Below, one piece after another: positions 53,118 through 62,914 of a stretch of DNA of 64,000 nucleotides (position 1 is its first letter; every line of letters begins with the position of its first letter). The notes under the pieces are model-generated. The model saw only the letters and a list, made by a program, of their open reading frames with translations. It searched no databases and was not told where the DNA came from. The position numbers were made by a program, and so were the translations under genes. The stretch is from Verrucomicrobiia bacterium (lineage in GTDB: Bacteria > Verrucomicrobiota > Verrucomicrobiia > Palsa-1439). The DNA lies in contig DATLVI010000015.1 in the NCBI GenBank assembly GCA_035577545.1, forward strand, positions 57,427-121,426, written 5' to 3'.

Positions 53118-54380
53118 ATGAGTGGATGGAATCGGATATTGCGAAGTCCCGTATTCGATGCTGCAGTTCTGTTGATTGCCGTGCTGCATGTGGCGTGGAT
53201 CGCGCAGATGTTGCCGATGCGCATTTTCTCTTTCGACTTCAACAACTATTACATGCCCAGTCGAATGATCCAGGAGGGTCGTGACCCTTATCGGACACCC
53301 CTTGCGGAAGAATCACGGAAGTATGGATTCGAGTATTCAGAACGGATTCCGGTCGGTACGAATCCACCGTTATTGCTCTGGGTGTTCGCTCCCTTGACGC
53401 TACTGCCACCGCGACCTGCTTTTTGGGTTTGGGTTGCGGTGGAGTCGGGCAGTTTGGTTGTGATCTTGTGGTTGACCAAGCGTTTGCTAAACGGACGGCT
53501 CACTCAACGGGCATGGCTGTTCTTCTTCGCCGCGGCATTGTCTTCGGCACCTGTATATTGGAATTTCGCATTTGCGCACGTGGAGATGACAATCGCCGCG
53601 CTTCTGCTGGCGGCATACGCGTGGCATAAGAATGGCAAGCACGCGCTGGCCTGCGCGACGATCCTGCTGGTGGGAATGATAAAGATCTATCCCCTGGTAT
53701 TGTTGCCGTGGTTTGTTTGGCGAAGCGGATTTCCCGTCCGGAAGCGATTACTCTACGTCGTGGCCCTCCTGGCAGGTATTGCCGCCATCGTGCTCGTGAC
53801 AGGGGTGGCGAGGTGGCAGGGTTTTTTCGCAAGAGCGATGCCGTGCATCAAGAGCTGGTCAGTGGGTCAGACTTTCACTTTCACCCTGCCATCATTCGTC
53901 ATTAATGTAGGGCAAGTGTTGCAAAGGGGGACCGCGACGGCCGAGCCCGGCCGGTTATGGTGGGATATCGGTGTTTCGATCGGCCTGGCGACAATCCTTG
54001 CCTCCTACGCGTTTTGTGCCGTGGGCAAAAAGGATGAAGATGTGCAATTCTCCGTGCTATGCGGCGCAATGTTGGCCGGTGGGTTGACGGCGTGGGGGTA
54101 CTATTTCGTCATATTGATTTTCCCCGTTGGACTGGCCACAGCGCGAATGGTTGAATCACCTTCCTGGCGACGGGCGCTTGTGTTCGCAGTGCTCTTGATG
54201 GCAATGAATTCTCAAGGCCCATGGAACGGATTTTTCTTCGGGTGGTCTCCAATCGGACGAATCCTGTTGAACTACGTGCCCCTATACGGGCTCTTGGGAT
54301 TCTGCTTCTTCCTTGCGAAGTATTCAACGGCGACGGCGGCAGGCCAACGGGAGCGACCAGATCCATACTCTCGCAGTTAG
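53118..54380 (+). CDS. GT87-type (DUF2029) mannosyltransferase-like membrane protein 1
   Basis: 420 residues from ATG 53118. About 9-10 membrane helices. Family pattern of DUF2029/GT87: an acidic first loop SFDFNNYYMPSRMIQEGRDPY, NPPLLLWVFAPLTLLPPRPAFW, HVEMTIAALLLAAY, and MIKIYPLVLLPWFVWR (Lys-x-Tyr-Pro). Actinobacterial members transfer mannose from polyprenyl-phosphomannose to cell-wall glycolipids; here the sugar is unknown. It has a neighbouring paralogue 42 nt downstream and is divergent from the four-gene array. Confidence 0.8.
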   Translation: MSGWNRILRSPVFDAAVLLIAVLHVAWIAQMLPMRIFSFDFNNYYMPSRMIQEGRDPYRTPLAEESRKYGFEYSERIPVGTNPPLLLWVFAPLTLLPPRPAFWVWVAVESGSLVVILWLTKRLLNGRLTQRAWLFFFAAALSSAPVYWNFAFAHVEMTIAALLLAAYAWHKNGKHALACATILLVGMIKIYPLVLLPWFVWRSGFPVRKRLLYVVALLAGIAAIVLVTGVARWQGFFARAMPCIKSWSVGQTFTFTLPSFVINVGQVLQRGTATAEPGRLWWDIGVSIGLATILASYAFCAVGKKDEDVQFSVLCGAMLAGGLTAWGYYFVILIFPVGLATARMVESPSWRRALVFAVLLMAMNSQGPWNGFFFGWSPIGRILLNYVPLYGLLGFCFFLAKYSTATAAGQRERPDPYSRS

Positions 54381-54422
54381 CGCTAGAGCTACCCCGGCAA
54401 CTCTGCTAGTGGAAGGCGACGC

Positions 54423-55691
54423 GTGAATGAAATAATGAACTGGTTGCGACGATTGGCGCAGAATCGATTGCTGGATGTGGGGGCCATCCTGATCATGGCA
54501 TCGATCGTTGTCCTTTGGGCCGTGATACTCCCGCCGCGCTGGTCTGACTTCGATTTTAATCTTTACTATGTCGGCAGCCGGACGTTGTTGGAGGGGCGGA
54601 ATCCTTACACGACCTTGCAAAAGCCAATGAGCGAAGCCTTGGGCTTTCGATTTTCCGAGGAATACCCGGTAGCCGGTTATCCGCCCAGTTTTCTCTGGTT
54701 GTTCACGCCCCTGGCCGCGCTGCCGCCAAGGGTGGCGTTCGCCATCTGGGTGGCGTTGGAAATTGGTTGTTTGGTGGCCATTCTCTGGTTGATGCGCTGG
54801 TTGCTGAGGGGAAAATTGTCCTCAAGGGGTTGGCTGTTTGTTGTCGCGCTGGCCATCAGCTCGCGGACCGTAAGTTACAATTTTTACTTCTCGCAGGTAC
54901 AATTATTGTTGGCCGCTCTCGTTCTGGCCGCGTACGCGGCACAGCGCGCCAGCCGACACGGTTGGGCGTGCGTGGCGGTTTCCGCGGCCGGGATCCTCAA
55001 GTTCTATCCTTTCGTCTTGTTGCCGTGGTTTGTCTGGTCCGGCGGCGGTGGCTTGCGCGCACGTTTGTATCGGTTGGCAGGAGCCGGTGGGTTTGTTCTT
55101 ACCGTCATGGCGTTGACGGGACCCGGACTCTGGCGTGATTTTTTTCAACACGGTCTACCCATGGGTGTTGGGGAGGAAATCGGGCGCACGTTCCATTTCT
55201 CGCTGCCAGCATTGGTGACCAATCTTGGGTACCTGTACCACGGCTTCCTTCCATCTCCTGAAGCAAAGCAGTGGTGGTGGTCCGTGGGGACGATCGTGGG
55301 CCTGGCGGTCATTGCCGCGGTTTACGCCGTCTGTATCGCTACCCATGTAGATCGAGAAGCGGAGTTCTGCCTTTTGTGCGTGGCGATGCTGATCGGAACG
55401 GTCACGGTGCAGGGCCACTATTTTGTTTTCCTGATATTTCCGCTGACGGTGGCAGCGATCCGCGTTGCGGCGAGGCCCACGCCGGGAAAATCAGTCTGTT
55501 TGATATTGCTCGTGGTGGCGGCGAATTGTGTCGATCCACCGGAATCGGCATTTCTCTGGCGGTACCCGCTCTTGTACATCCTCGTCAGCAACGTCCCGCT
55601 CTATGGACTTTTCGGATTGGGAGCTTTCTTCTGGCGGGAACTCTGGGTTCAACGAGGATCGGCTCCGCACCTTCCTTGCAGCCGAGCTTGA
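54423..55691 (+). CDS. GT87-type (DUF2029) mannosyltransferase-like membrane protein 2
   Basis: 422 residues from GTG 54423 (ATG 54435 possible). Paralogue of the gene before: WSDFDFNLYYVGSRTLLEGRNPY, YPPSFLWLFTPLAALPPRVAF, SQVQLLLAALVLAAYAAQ, and LKFYPFVLLPWFVW. Asp in the first loop and Lys-x-Tyr-Pro are kept, so both may be active. The C-terminal helix pair ends in a short tail (SAPHLPCSRA). Together with the next gene it forms a plus-strand unit of surface-glycan genes. Confidence 0.8.
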   Translation: MNEIMNWLRRLAQNRLLDVGAILIMASIVVLWAVILPPRWSDFDFNLYYVGSRTLLEGRNPYTTLQKPMSEALGFRFSEEYPVAGYPPSFLWLFTPLAALPPRVAFAIWVALEIGCLVAILWLMRWLLRGKLSSRGWLFVVALAISSRTVSYNFYFSQVQLLLAALVLAAYAAQRASRHGWACVAVSAAGILKFYPFVLLPWFVWSGGGGLRARLYRLAGAGGFVLTVMALTGPGLWRDFFQHGLPMGVGEEIGRTFHFSLPALVTNLGYLYHGFLPSPEAKQWWWSVGTIVGLAVIAAVYAVCIATHVDREAEFCLLCVAMLIGTVTVQGHYFVFLIFPLTVAAIRVAARPTPGKSVCLILLVVAANCVDPPESAFLWRYPLLYILVSNVPLYGLFGLGAFFWRELWVQRGSAPHLPCSRA

Positions 55692-55763
55692 TCGCCAGCA
55701 TTCAGGGAGAAGGTCAGACGTCCATACTCGACTTTCCTTGCAAGGCACCCTAGAACGATTCCT

Positions 55764-57818
55764 GTGAACCCGAAACCTGAAGCGGCACTCCATATTGGCG
55801 AGGGAGGGTGGAGGCGTTGGCTCGCGGAAAGAATCGCACCGAATCCCCGAGTGCTGTTGCTCATGGTGATCGGTTGGGCAACGGAACTGATCTTGATCGG
55901 GTGTGTCAGCGACAACATTTACCATGTGTCGTCCGAGATGCGGTGGTTGGCGGTTGAGTTTACCGCATGGTTTTGGATGACAGTGGGCTGGGTGATGTGG
56001 TTGGCAGCAAGTCGATTGCGGCATCCTTTGACGCGGGTGATTTGGGGTGGGCTGCTCGCCGTGGGTTTCACGTTGTACGGAGTAAGCTGGGGCGTGTATG
56101 AGCGAACCGGTCGATTTCTCGACTGGGATGCAGTGCGGTTCACGGTCGGCAACTTCCGTTTATTATGGATGTACGCGCGACAGGCCGAGCATGGCGTGTT
56201 TTTCATTACGATGGCCATGCTGATTGCCGTGGGGGTAGCGATTGTCGGCAGCGGGCCCTGGTTGGCCAGGGGCCAGTGGTCTGTCGGCGGGCCGACACCC
56301 TTGCGGCGAGCGCGGCGAATTGCGTGGTATTGCCTGGGATTTGGGTGCGTATTGTTGCTCTGGGCCGGGGATACACCCGATAACCTGTCGATCGTGGGTC
56401 GCCGCCTGGATACACTCCGCAATGGCCTACATCCCTCGGTCACGATTGCGGTCGGCTGGGTATCCTCGTCACTGGAAGGGCGGATCATGCCGTGCATCGA
56501 ACCCTCCGAGTTGCGACCCTTGGCGCAGGCCGAGGTGTGGAACAGCACGGCCCATGTGACCAATCGCGAGAACGTGATACTGATTACCATCGAGGCGATG
56601 CGGTACGACGTGGTGGGATTGTGGCAGCAAGGGCAGGAGGTGATGCCTGCGGTGAACGGGTTGGCACGGGGCGGCGTACAATTCACACGGGCATACTCGC
56701 AGACGACACACACCGATTATTCAACCACGGCATTGTATTCGTCATTGTTCCCGTTGCGTACCCGACGACATTTGTATTTTCGTCAGAACGACCCGTGGCC
56801 GAAAGTGTTATTCTACGACATCCTGAAGCCTGTAGGGTATGCCACCGCGATCATCTCGTCGCAAAACGAGGGCTGGGGTGGTATGGACAATTTCCTTGAA
56901 ACTCCGCGTCTCGATTTGTTTTACGACCCCGAACGCGGCAAGGTCGCACCACACAGCGAACTGACCTTCGACAACCTCCCCGATGCGCAAACCGTGGACA
57001 AGGCGATCGCGTGGACTACCGAGCAGGGGGCGCGCGGTGTGCCGTATTTTCTCGGGATAAACTTACAGAGTTCGCATTTCCCGTACAAGCTCCCACCGGA
57101 TGTTGAAAAACCGTTCCAGCCAGCGACGATTGATTTCTCAGCGAATTTTTTTGATTATCCGGTCGCGAAGATCGAGCTGATGCGCAACGCATACTACAAC
57201 GCGCTGCATGAGTGTGACCGTCAAGTTGGGCGGCTCGTGGAGACATTGCGCGCCACCGGCCAACTGTCGCACACGATCATTGCTGTGAGCGGGGACCATG
57301 GGGAGGCGTTTCACGAGCACGGGTATGTCACTCACGCACGTGAACCCATCGAGCCGGTGATTCGTACGGCATGCGTGCTTTATGCGCCGGGCATGATCGC
57401 CCCGCGTGTCGATGATTACCCCCTCGAACTTATCGATCTGGCGCCGACCGTGTTGGGGTTGCTCGGGTTGTCACCGCATCCGAATTTCCAGGGGATCGAT
57501 GCGCTGGCTGCGAACCGACCGCCCCGGGAACAGCGATGGCTGTACTTTCACGTGGAGAATCCTGTGACTCACGCTGACGCGCTACTGTGGATGGGCCGGT
57601 GGAAATACACATACAATCGCCAGAGTCGAGAGGAGAGCTTGTTCGACCTGGAAGTTGATCCAGCCGAGAATGACGATCTGAGCACGCAACGTCAGGAGTT
57701 GACCCGATGGCTGCGAGGGGTATTGCAGACCTGGCGGCAGCGCCAGTTGGCGTACTATCAGTTCCCGATGTACTATGAACGCTATTTTCCGCCGTTGCCG
57801 CCGGCGCCGGCACGTTGA
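55764..57818 (+). CDS. Sulfatase / LTA-synthase-like membrane phosphotransferase
   Basis: 684 residues from GTG 55764. Five hydrophobic helices (about 28-230), then an extracytoplasmic alkaline-phosphatase-type domain. Metal and nucleophile regions: VILITIEAMRYDVVG, where most relatives have Asp in place of the Glu; YSQTTHTDYSTTALYSSLFP with a Thr cluster for the nucleophile; and VSGDHGEAFHEHGYVTH. Layout is that of lipoteichoic-acid synthase and lipid A phosphoethanolamine transferases, which move phospho-groups from phospholipids to surface glycans. True sulfatase chemistry is less likely, since no Cys/Ser-x-Pro-x-Arg motif is seen. It lies between the GT87 and GT39-like genes and may decorate their product. 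Confidence 0.78.
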   Translation: MNPKPEAALHIGEGGWRRWLAERIAPNPRVLLLMVIGWATELILIGCVSDNIYHVSSEMRWLAVEFTAWFWMTVGWVMWLAASRLRHPLTRVIWGGLLAVGFTLYGVSWGVYERTGRFLDWDAVRFTVGNFRLLWMYARQAEHGVFFITMAMLIAVGVAIVGSGPWLARGQWSVGGPTPLRRARRIAWYCLGFGCVLLLWAGDTPDNLSIVGRRLDTLRNGLHPSVTIAVGWVSSSLEGRIMPCIEPSELRPLAQAEVWNSTAHVTNRENVILITIEAMRYDVVGLWQQGQEVMPAVNGLARGGVQFTRAYSQTTHTDYSTTALYSSLFPLRTRRHLYFRQNDPWPKVLFYDILKPVGYATAIISSQNEGWGGMDNFLETPRLDLFYDPERGKVAPHSELTFDNLPDAQTVDKAIAWTTEQGARGVPYFLGINLQSSHFPYKLPPDVEKPFQPATIDFSANFFDYPVAKIELMRNAYYNALHECDRQVGRLVETLRATGQLSHTIIAVSGDHGEAFHEHGYVTHAREPIEPVIRTACVLYAPGMIAPRVDDYPLELIDLAPTVLGLLGLSPHPNFQGIDALAANRPPREQRWLYFHVENPVTHADALLWMGRWKYTYNRQSREESLFDLEVDPAENDDLSTQRQELTRWLRGVLQTWRQRQLAYYQFPMYYERYFPPLPPAPAR

Positions 57819-57864
57819 TCACCGGTAGACTGCATTCAAAGGCGAAAAGGCGCCAGAACAACAT

Positions 57865-59415
57865 ATGGATCGTAGGAGTGGACAGGAACTACGCAAGGCT
57901 GATGTGGCAGCGGCAGGCATACTATTCGCCGTGGCTGTTGCGTTACGCATACCTTTTCGGAGCCAGATGGCGTATCACTGGGACAGCGCGGAGTTTACCC
58001 TGGCGGTGCGCCAATACAATGTGGCCATGGCCCAGCCTCACGCGCCCGGCTATTTTCTCTATGTGATGTTGGGCAGGGTGGCGGATTTTTTCATCGGCGA
58101 CCCTCATGCGAGTCTGGTCTGGTTGAGTGTGGTGTTCGGCAGCGGGCTGGTGGCCCTGCTATATATGTTGGGTGTGGAAATGTTCGACCGGCGCGTTGGA
58201 TTGGCCGCCGCGTTGTTCGCAATGACGAGCCCGCAGGTGTGGTTTCATAGTTGCGTGGCGCTGACGTATACGACAGACAGTTTACTGGTATGCTTACTAG
58301 TATTGTGTTGCTGGCAGGCACGACGACGCAGATGTCGCTGGCCGGACGCGGTGATAATCGGAGGCTTGCTGGCAGTGATCGGCGGGGTTCGCCAACAAAC
58401 AGCGCCGGGGCTCGTCCCCTTGGTGGTCTGGGTGTTGTGGCAGGCGGAGAGCCGACGTCTGGTAAAACTGGCGGCGGCGTTCGGCGTTTGTGCCGTCGGA
58501 ACATTGGCCTGGCTGGTGCCGATGATCCGGATGTCCGGCGGCTGGGTGGTTTATACCAAAGTATTTCATCTGTCCGCAGTCTATTGGGCGCCAGTCACGC
58601 TGGCCGGAGGCGGGATAAACGCGCTCTTGTGGAACCTGTTTTTTACGGGCCTTTACTGTTGGAATGGGTTACTAGCGTGCGTCGTTTTATTGGCGAGCGC
58701 GCTTTTCGTACGATTGCGAATGGACACCAATCGCAAGCGAAGGTGGGACGCCGCGCATAGCGAAGCGTTGTGGATGCTGGCCTTGTGGATTGCGCCGATG
58801 ATGTTCATGCAGACGACGCTGTCATTCACGGACCAAGCCGGACATGTGCTGAGCTACTTGCCGGCTTGGATCATCCTGGCAGCCGTGGCGGCCAGTCAAC
58901 TGCGGAAGCCGGCGATTTTTGGAACCACGGTAACGGCCGTATGCCTGATCAACGCGGCAGCATTCCTGGCTTTGCCGCCGTTATGGGACCGCGCATTCTA
59001 CGGTACCGGCCGCACGGCACAAAAGATCCAGGAACATGATCGGGAACTGTCCCGCATCATCCACGCGATCCGCGCGCGATTGGACCCATCTGAAACCTTG
59101 ATTTGTCACGCACAGGTATACCTGCCGCTGGGATTGCGACACTTGCAATTGTATCTGCCAGAGTATGAGCAGTATCAATTCGTGGTCGACCGGGCGATGC
59201 TGACTCCCGTAGACAGGCCGATGATGCGGGTGCTCGGTGGACGGCTTGGTTTTGTTCGCGGACCCGAGTTGACGGGGAAGCGGGTGCTGGCGCTCATCGT
59301 GCCGCGGGGAACATCCTTGGACGACCACACCCGATACGTTGACACTCGGGAGGCGAAGCTCCTGCCGGAAAGTGAAGGCACGGTATATCAAGTACCGGTT
59401 GAGGCGATCAGATGA
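57865..59415 (+). CDS. GT-C (GT39/ArnT-like) membrane protein, paralogue 1 of three
   Basis: 516 residues from ATG 57865. About 10-11 membrane helices. N-terminal block RIPFRSQMAYHWDSAEFTLA followed by QPHAPGYFLYVMLGR and GDPHASLVWLSVVFG. Asp-Ser-Ala-Glu in the first extracytoplasmic loop is where protein O-mannosyltransferase and ArnT-type enzymes keep their catalytic Asp. Then TSPQVWFHSCVALTYTTDS and GGVRQQTAPGLVPLVV. A soluble C-terminal part has LPEYEQYQFVVDRAML. Sugar donor is presumably lipid-linked. First of a three-gene array joined by 4-nt overlaps. Confidence 0.78.
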   Translation: MDRRSGQELRKADVAAAGILFAVAVALRIPFRSQMAYHWDSAEFTLAVRQYNVAMAQPHAPGYFLYVMLGRVADFFIGDPHASLVWLSVVFGSGLVALLYMLGVEMFDRRVGLAAALFAMTSPQVWFHSCVALTYTTDSLLVCLLVLCCWQARRRRCRWPDAVIIGGLLAVIGGVRQQTAPGLVPLVVWVLWQAESRRLVKLAAAFGVCAVGTLAWLVPMIRMSGGWVVYTKVFHLSAVYWAPVTLAGGGINALLWNLFFTGLYCWNGLLACVVLLASALFVRLRMDTNRKRRWDAAHSEALWMLALWIAPMMFMQTTLSFTDQAGHVLSYLPAWIILAAVAASQLRKPAIFGTTVTAVCLINAAAFLALPPLWDRAFYGTGRTAQKIQEHDRELSRIIHAIRARLDPSETLICHAQVYLPLGLRHLQLYLPEYEQYQFVVDRAMLTPVDRPMMRVLGGRLGFVRGPELTGKRVLALIVPRGTSLDDHTRYVDTREAKLLPESEGTVYQVPVEAIR

Positions 59416-60968
59416 ATCGCAGCGCAGGGAGATTCATAGGACGAGATTGGTTTCTGGCTGCGTTGCTTTGCGCGGTGGGTCTGGCGTTGCGCATCCCGTT
59501 CCGCAGTCATTTTGCGTATCACTGGGACAGCGCTCAATTTGTGCTGGCGATCAACGAATACGACATACGGTTAAGCCAGCCGCATGCACCGGGCTACTTC
59601 CTCTACATCATGCTGGGGCGTTTGGTGAACGGCCTGGTGGGCGATCCCCATGCGAGCCTGGTGTGGATTAGCATCGTTTTTGGGAGCTTGTTGCCGGCGG
59701 TCGTCTATCTTCTGGCGACGGCAATGTTCGGGCGCAAAGCGGGCGTGACGGCGGGCTTGTTGGCGCTGACGAGTCCACAAGTGTGGTTCCATAGCTGTGT
59801 GGCGCTGACGTATTGCATGGACAGTTTTTTGGTTTGCACGGTGGTGCTGGTGCTTTGGCGGGCGATGGAGTGCGGGGGCGGATGGCGAGATGCGATTGTG
59901 GTTGGAGCTTTGCTCGCTCTGATTGGTGGCGTGCGTGAGCAGAGTGTGCCGGCACTGGTGCCGCTGGTTGGGTTTGCGTTTTGGAAATTCGAAAGGGCGA
60001 GACTTGCGAAGTTGGTGACAGCGGCGGTTGTGGCGATCGGACTTGGAATTCTGTGGTACGTGCCGATGGTGCGCACGTCCGGCGGGCTGAGAACATACCT
60101 GGACATTGTGCATCTGCATGCGGTCTCCAATGCTTCGACGTATTTTCCCGGGGGCGGCTTTGGCGCGCTGCTGAAGAATGTGGCAAACATCACGGGATTT
60201 TGTGGTAACGGCTTGATGCTGGGGGCCGTGGTATCGTTTGTGGCACAACTGCACCGTGCGCTCCGAATGACTGCTGAGCGGAAAGACTCCTGGGATCGCG
60301 AACACGCGTTTGGGTTGGTGGTTCTGGCGTTTTGGGTTGTCCCAATGCTGATTTTTGGGACGGTGTTGGTAACCAACCAACCCGGCCACGTGTTGAGTTA
60401 TCTGCCGGGATTGTTTGTGCTGGTAGGGGCAGTGGTGGCGAGCCTGCGATCAAGATGGCGCAGAGCGGTAGTGATCGCTTTGATCTGCGCGGGGAATGTG
60501 GTGGCTTTTGTCGCCTGGCCGCCACAGTGGGATGGCTTTTTTTTCGGAATGGCTCGTACCGCGCGCGCGATCGCCGAGCACGACGCGCAATTGTCACAAA
60601 TCGCTCGGGCGATCCGTCGGACTTATTCTCCGAAGAGCATCATCGTCTGTTTCTCGCAAGAGTACTATTTGTGCGGCCTTCGACACTTCCAACTTTATCT
60701 GCCTGAATACGAGCAATATCAATTCGTGGTCGATGGAACGACGTTGCATCCACCGGGCGAGCCGATGTGGCTGGTGCGAGACGGGCGGCTCACCTTTGTT
60801 GCAAAGCTCGACGTGGCCGGCAGGGAGGGCATTGTACTGGTGGTACCTCCGGGGGAGAAGGTCGACATCTTTGCCCCATACCTGTCCCTCGCGAATGCTG
60901 AAGCTTTGCCGCAAGCTGAGAACGTCCTTTATTTCATTCCCGCGCAGGCGGTGAAACTGACTCGATGA
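59412..60968 (+). CDS. GT-C (GT39/ArnT-like) membrane protein, paralogue 2 of three
   Basis: 518 residues; ATG overlaps the previous stop (ATGA). Same blocks as paralogue 1: RIPFRSHFAYHWDSAQFVLA, QPHAPGYFLYIMLGR, GDPHASLVWISIVFG, TSPQVWFHSCVALTYCMDS, GGVREQSVPALVPLVG, and LPEYEQYQFVVDGTTL near the C-terminus. In the first loop Glu of paralogue 1 is Gln here (DSAQF). Identity to paralogue 1 is high, roughly half by eye, so this duplication is fairly recent. Confidence 0.78.
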   Translation: MNRSAGRFIGRDWFLAALLCAVGLALRIPFRSHFAYHWDSAQFVLAINEYDIRLSQPHAPGYFLYIMLGRLVNGLVGDPHASLVWISIVFGSLLPAVVYLLATAMFGRKAGVTAGLLALTSPQVWFHSCVALTYCMDSFLVCTVVLVLWRAMECGGGWRDAIVVGALLALIGGVREQSVPALVPLVGFAFWKFERARLAKLVTAAVVAIGLGILWYVPMVRTSGGLRTYLDIVHLHAVSNASTYFPGGGFGALLKNVANITGFCGNGLMLGAVVSFVAQLHRALRMTAERKDSWDREHAFGLVVLAFWVVPMLIFGTVLVTNQPGHVLSYLPGLFVLVGAVVASLRSRWRRAVVIALICAGNVVAFVAWPPQWDGFFFGMARTARAIAEHDAQLSQIARAIRRTYSPKSIIVCFSQEYYLCGLRHFQLYLPEYEQYQFVVDGTTLHPPGEPMWLVRDGRLTFVAKLDVAGREGIVLVVPPGEKVDIFAPYLSLANAEALPQAENVLYFIPAQAVKLTR

Positions 60969-62482
60969 CCCGGGACAAATCGACGGAAACACTCGGCGCG
61001 TTGCTAACACGAAGCGACTACAGGATGGCCCTGGCGCTCTTCGTGACGGCGCTTGCGTTGCGCATCCCATTTCGCAGCCAGCTGGCTTATCATTGGGACA
61101 GCGCCCAACTCGCACTGGCGGTCAGCGAGTACAACATTCGGCTAAACCAGCCACACCCACCCGGTTTTTATTTCTACATTTTTCTGGCCAGGCTGTTGAA
61201 TTTCTTCATCGGCGAACCGCATGCTGCTTTGGTGTGGCTGAGTGTGATCGCCGGGGCCGGGCTGGCGGCGATGGGATACCTGCTCGCAACATCCATGTTT
61301 GGAAGCGGGTGTGGCCGGGGGACGGGATTGATTTTACTGACCAGCCCATTGTGCTGGTTTCAAAGTGAAATCGCTTTGACGACAATCGTGGACGGAGCAT
61401 TGGTTGTAAGCTTTGTCTTCGTGTGCTGGCGGGCGATTCAACGGAAGATGACGTGGTTTCAAACTTTCGCGATGGCGGCAGCGTTTGCTGCCGTGGGGGG
61501 TGTACGCCAGCAAAGTGCGGTCTTGTTGATTCCGCTATGGATATACACTTTTTGGACTTCCGCGCAGCCTCGGATCGCCAAGGTATTCTGCGGGACTGCA
61601 TCAGCAGCCGGCTTTTGCCTGCTCTGGTTCCTGCCGATGGTGAAATCGGCGGGGGGCATCGGTGCCTACCTCGGTTTGGTGCACCTGAAGAACCAGTATG
61701 ACGCGCCGCTTACCGTGTGGGGCGGCGGTGGTGTGGACGCGCTGTTGACTGATGTAAGTTCCATGGGGCGTGCGTGTTGGGTCGGTTTGTTGGGCGCTGG
61801 AATTATCTCAGTCATAGAATTTACCCGTTGGATTTTTTTCCGAGAACCGATCGTCCGTACGAGTTTTTATCGAGCGAACAAAACCCAATTTGCCGTGCTG
61901 GTGCTGTGGATCACGCCCATGGTCCTTTTCGGCCTGATCATGTACAGCGTCCTGCCCGGCCATGTCCTCCATTTCTTTCCGGGATTCGCGGTACTGGCCA
62001 GCCTGGGGGTGGCGGCATTTTCAGAACAGTTGGCGACCTTGCCCACGTTTCGGAAATCGAGAGCCGATTGTCTCGCTCTCGCAATCGTGGCAGCCATCAA
62101 CATTATTGTGTTCGTCTGGTCGCCAACCCCTCTAATGCCTGTACTGGTGGGATTGCCCCTGACCGCGGAGGAAATCCGCCGGCACGACGCGGATTTATCA
62201 AAGTGCTTCCAGACTATTCGAGGCAAGTGGCCACCTGATGGCATTGTGATCTGCCATGGATCCGAGGATTATTATTGGGGTTACGCCCAATTCAAATACT
62301 ATCTGCCCGAGTACCGAAATGTTTTGGTATCGGGATCTCCGCCAACAGCGGCTCCGACGGTGGATATTCTCCTTGTTGTGCCTCCGGGTGGTTCTCTGGA
62401 GGGTTATAGGTCGACCTTCGACTTACGGGGCGTAGTTTTGGTGGTGGAAGCAGGGGCGAAGCTCTATGTCCTGCGGCGGTAG
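60965..62482 (+). CDS. GT-C (GT39/ArnT-like) membrane protein, paralogue 3 of three
   Basis: 505 residues; starts in a 4-nt overlap with the gene before. Blocks: RIPFRSQLAYHWDSAQLALA, QPHPPGFYFYIFLARLLNFFIGEPHAALVWLSV, TSPLCWFQSEIALTTIVDG, GGVRQQSAVLLIPLW, and in the C-terminal part FKYYLPEYRNVLVSG. It is the most diverged of the three, mainly in the second half (no EYEQYQF). Ends 430 nt before the flp pilin gene, whose leader follows. Confidence 0.78.
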   Translation: MTRDKSTETLGALLTRSDYRMALALFVTALALRIPFRSQLAYHWDSAQLALAVSEYNIRLNQPHPPGFYFYIFLARLLNFFIGEPHAALVWLSVIAGAGLAAMGYLLATSMFGSGCGRGTGLILLTSPLCWFQSEIALTTIVDGALVVSFVFVCWRAIQRKMTWFQTFAMAAAFAAVGGVRQQSAVLLIPLWIYTFWTSAQPRIAKVFCGTASAAGFCLLWFLPMVKSAGGIGAYLGLVHLKNQYDAPLTVWGGGGVDALLTDVSSMGRACWVGLLGAGIISVIEFTRWIFFREPIVRTSFYRANKTQFAVLVLWITPMVLFGLIMYSVLPGHVLHFFPGFAVLASLGVAAFSEQLATLPTFRKSRADCLALAIVAAINIIVFVWSPTPLMPVLVGLPLTAEEIRRHDADLSKCFQTIRGKWPPDGIVICHGSEDYYWGYAQFKYYLPEYRNVLVSGSPPTAAPTVDILLVVPPGGSLEGYRSTFDLRGVVLVVEAGAKLYVLRR

Positions 62483-62914
62483 TATGGATACCCATAATGT
62501 GCTTCAACTTCTGGAGTATCTATGCCGCTTTGTGTTCAAGATTGGGCCGTCACATCAATTTTTGACGTACGGAGGCTGGGTGATCCGAGAACCAGCAAAT
62601 GAAGCAGACAGCAACTGATCTGGTAAAGTGTTCAGAAACTGGACACTTTCTCGCAGACATGTCCAGATGGCTTGGCAAGAATGGTGATTGCTGCAAAAAT
62701 GAACCGGCCACTTGCCGCGTCCTTATTTATTCGTAGTGAGAGTTAAGGCACTTACGCATAGTGGGTTGTGGATGCGACGACGCACTGATCGTTGTTTTTT
62801 GAAGGTCAATGGGGGGAGGTGGCACGTAATCTGCGATTGCATACCGTCACAAACGTGAGTCGGTTAGGATCGTTAGAGCAATATGAAGAAAGCCAGATGA
62901 AGGAGGTGAACGAG
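62483..62914. other. Intergenic region before the flp pilin gene
   Basis: 432 nt with no gene. It contains an 11-bp inverted repeat (62625-62649) and an ACATGTCCAG box (62657-62666), both resembling boxes upstream of the sigma54 activator. The flp promoter should lie between about 62660 and 62890, but no sigma54 GG-N10-GC pair was found there on inspection. Confidence 0.6.
62625..62649. promoter_or_regulatory. Near-perfect inverted repeat, operator or hairpin
   Basis: Arms AAAGTGTTCAG (62625-62635) and CTGGACACTTT (62639-62649) pair over 11 positions with one T-G wobble, around a loop of AAA. There is no following T-run, so a terminator is less likely than a protein-binding site. The half-site TGTYCAG also appears at 62661-62667 and at 45154-45160. 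It lies 143 nt past the end of the last glycosyltransferase gene and about 265 nt before flp. Confidence 0.45.
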
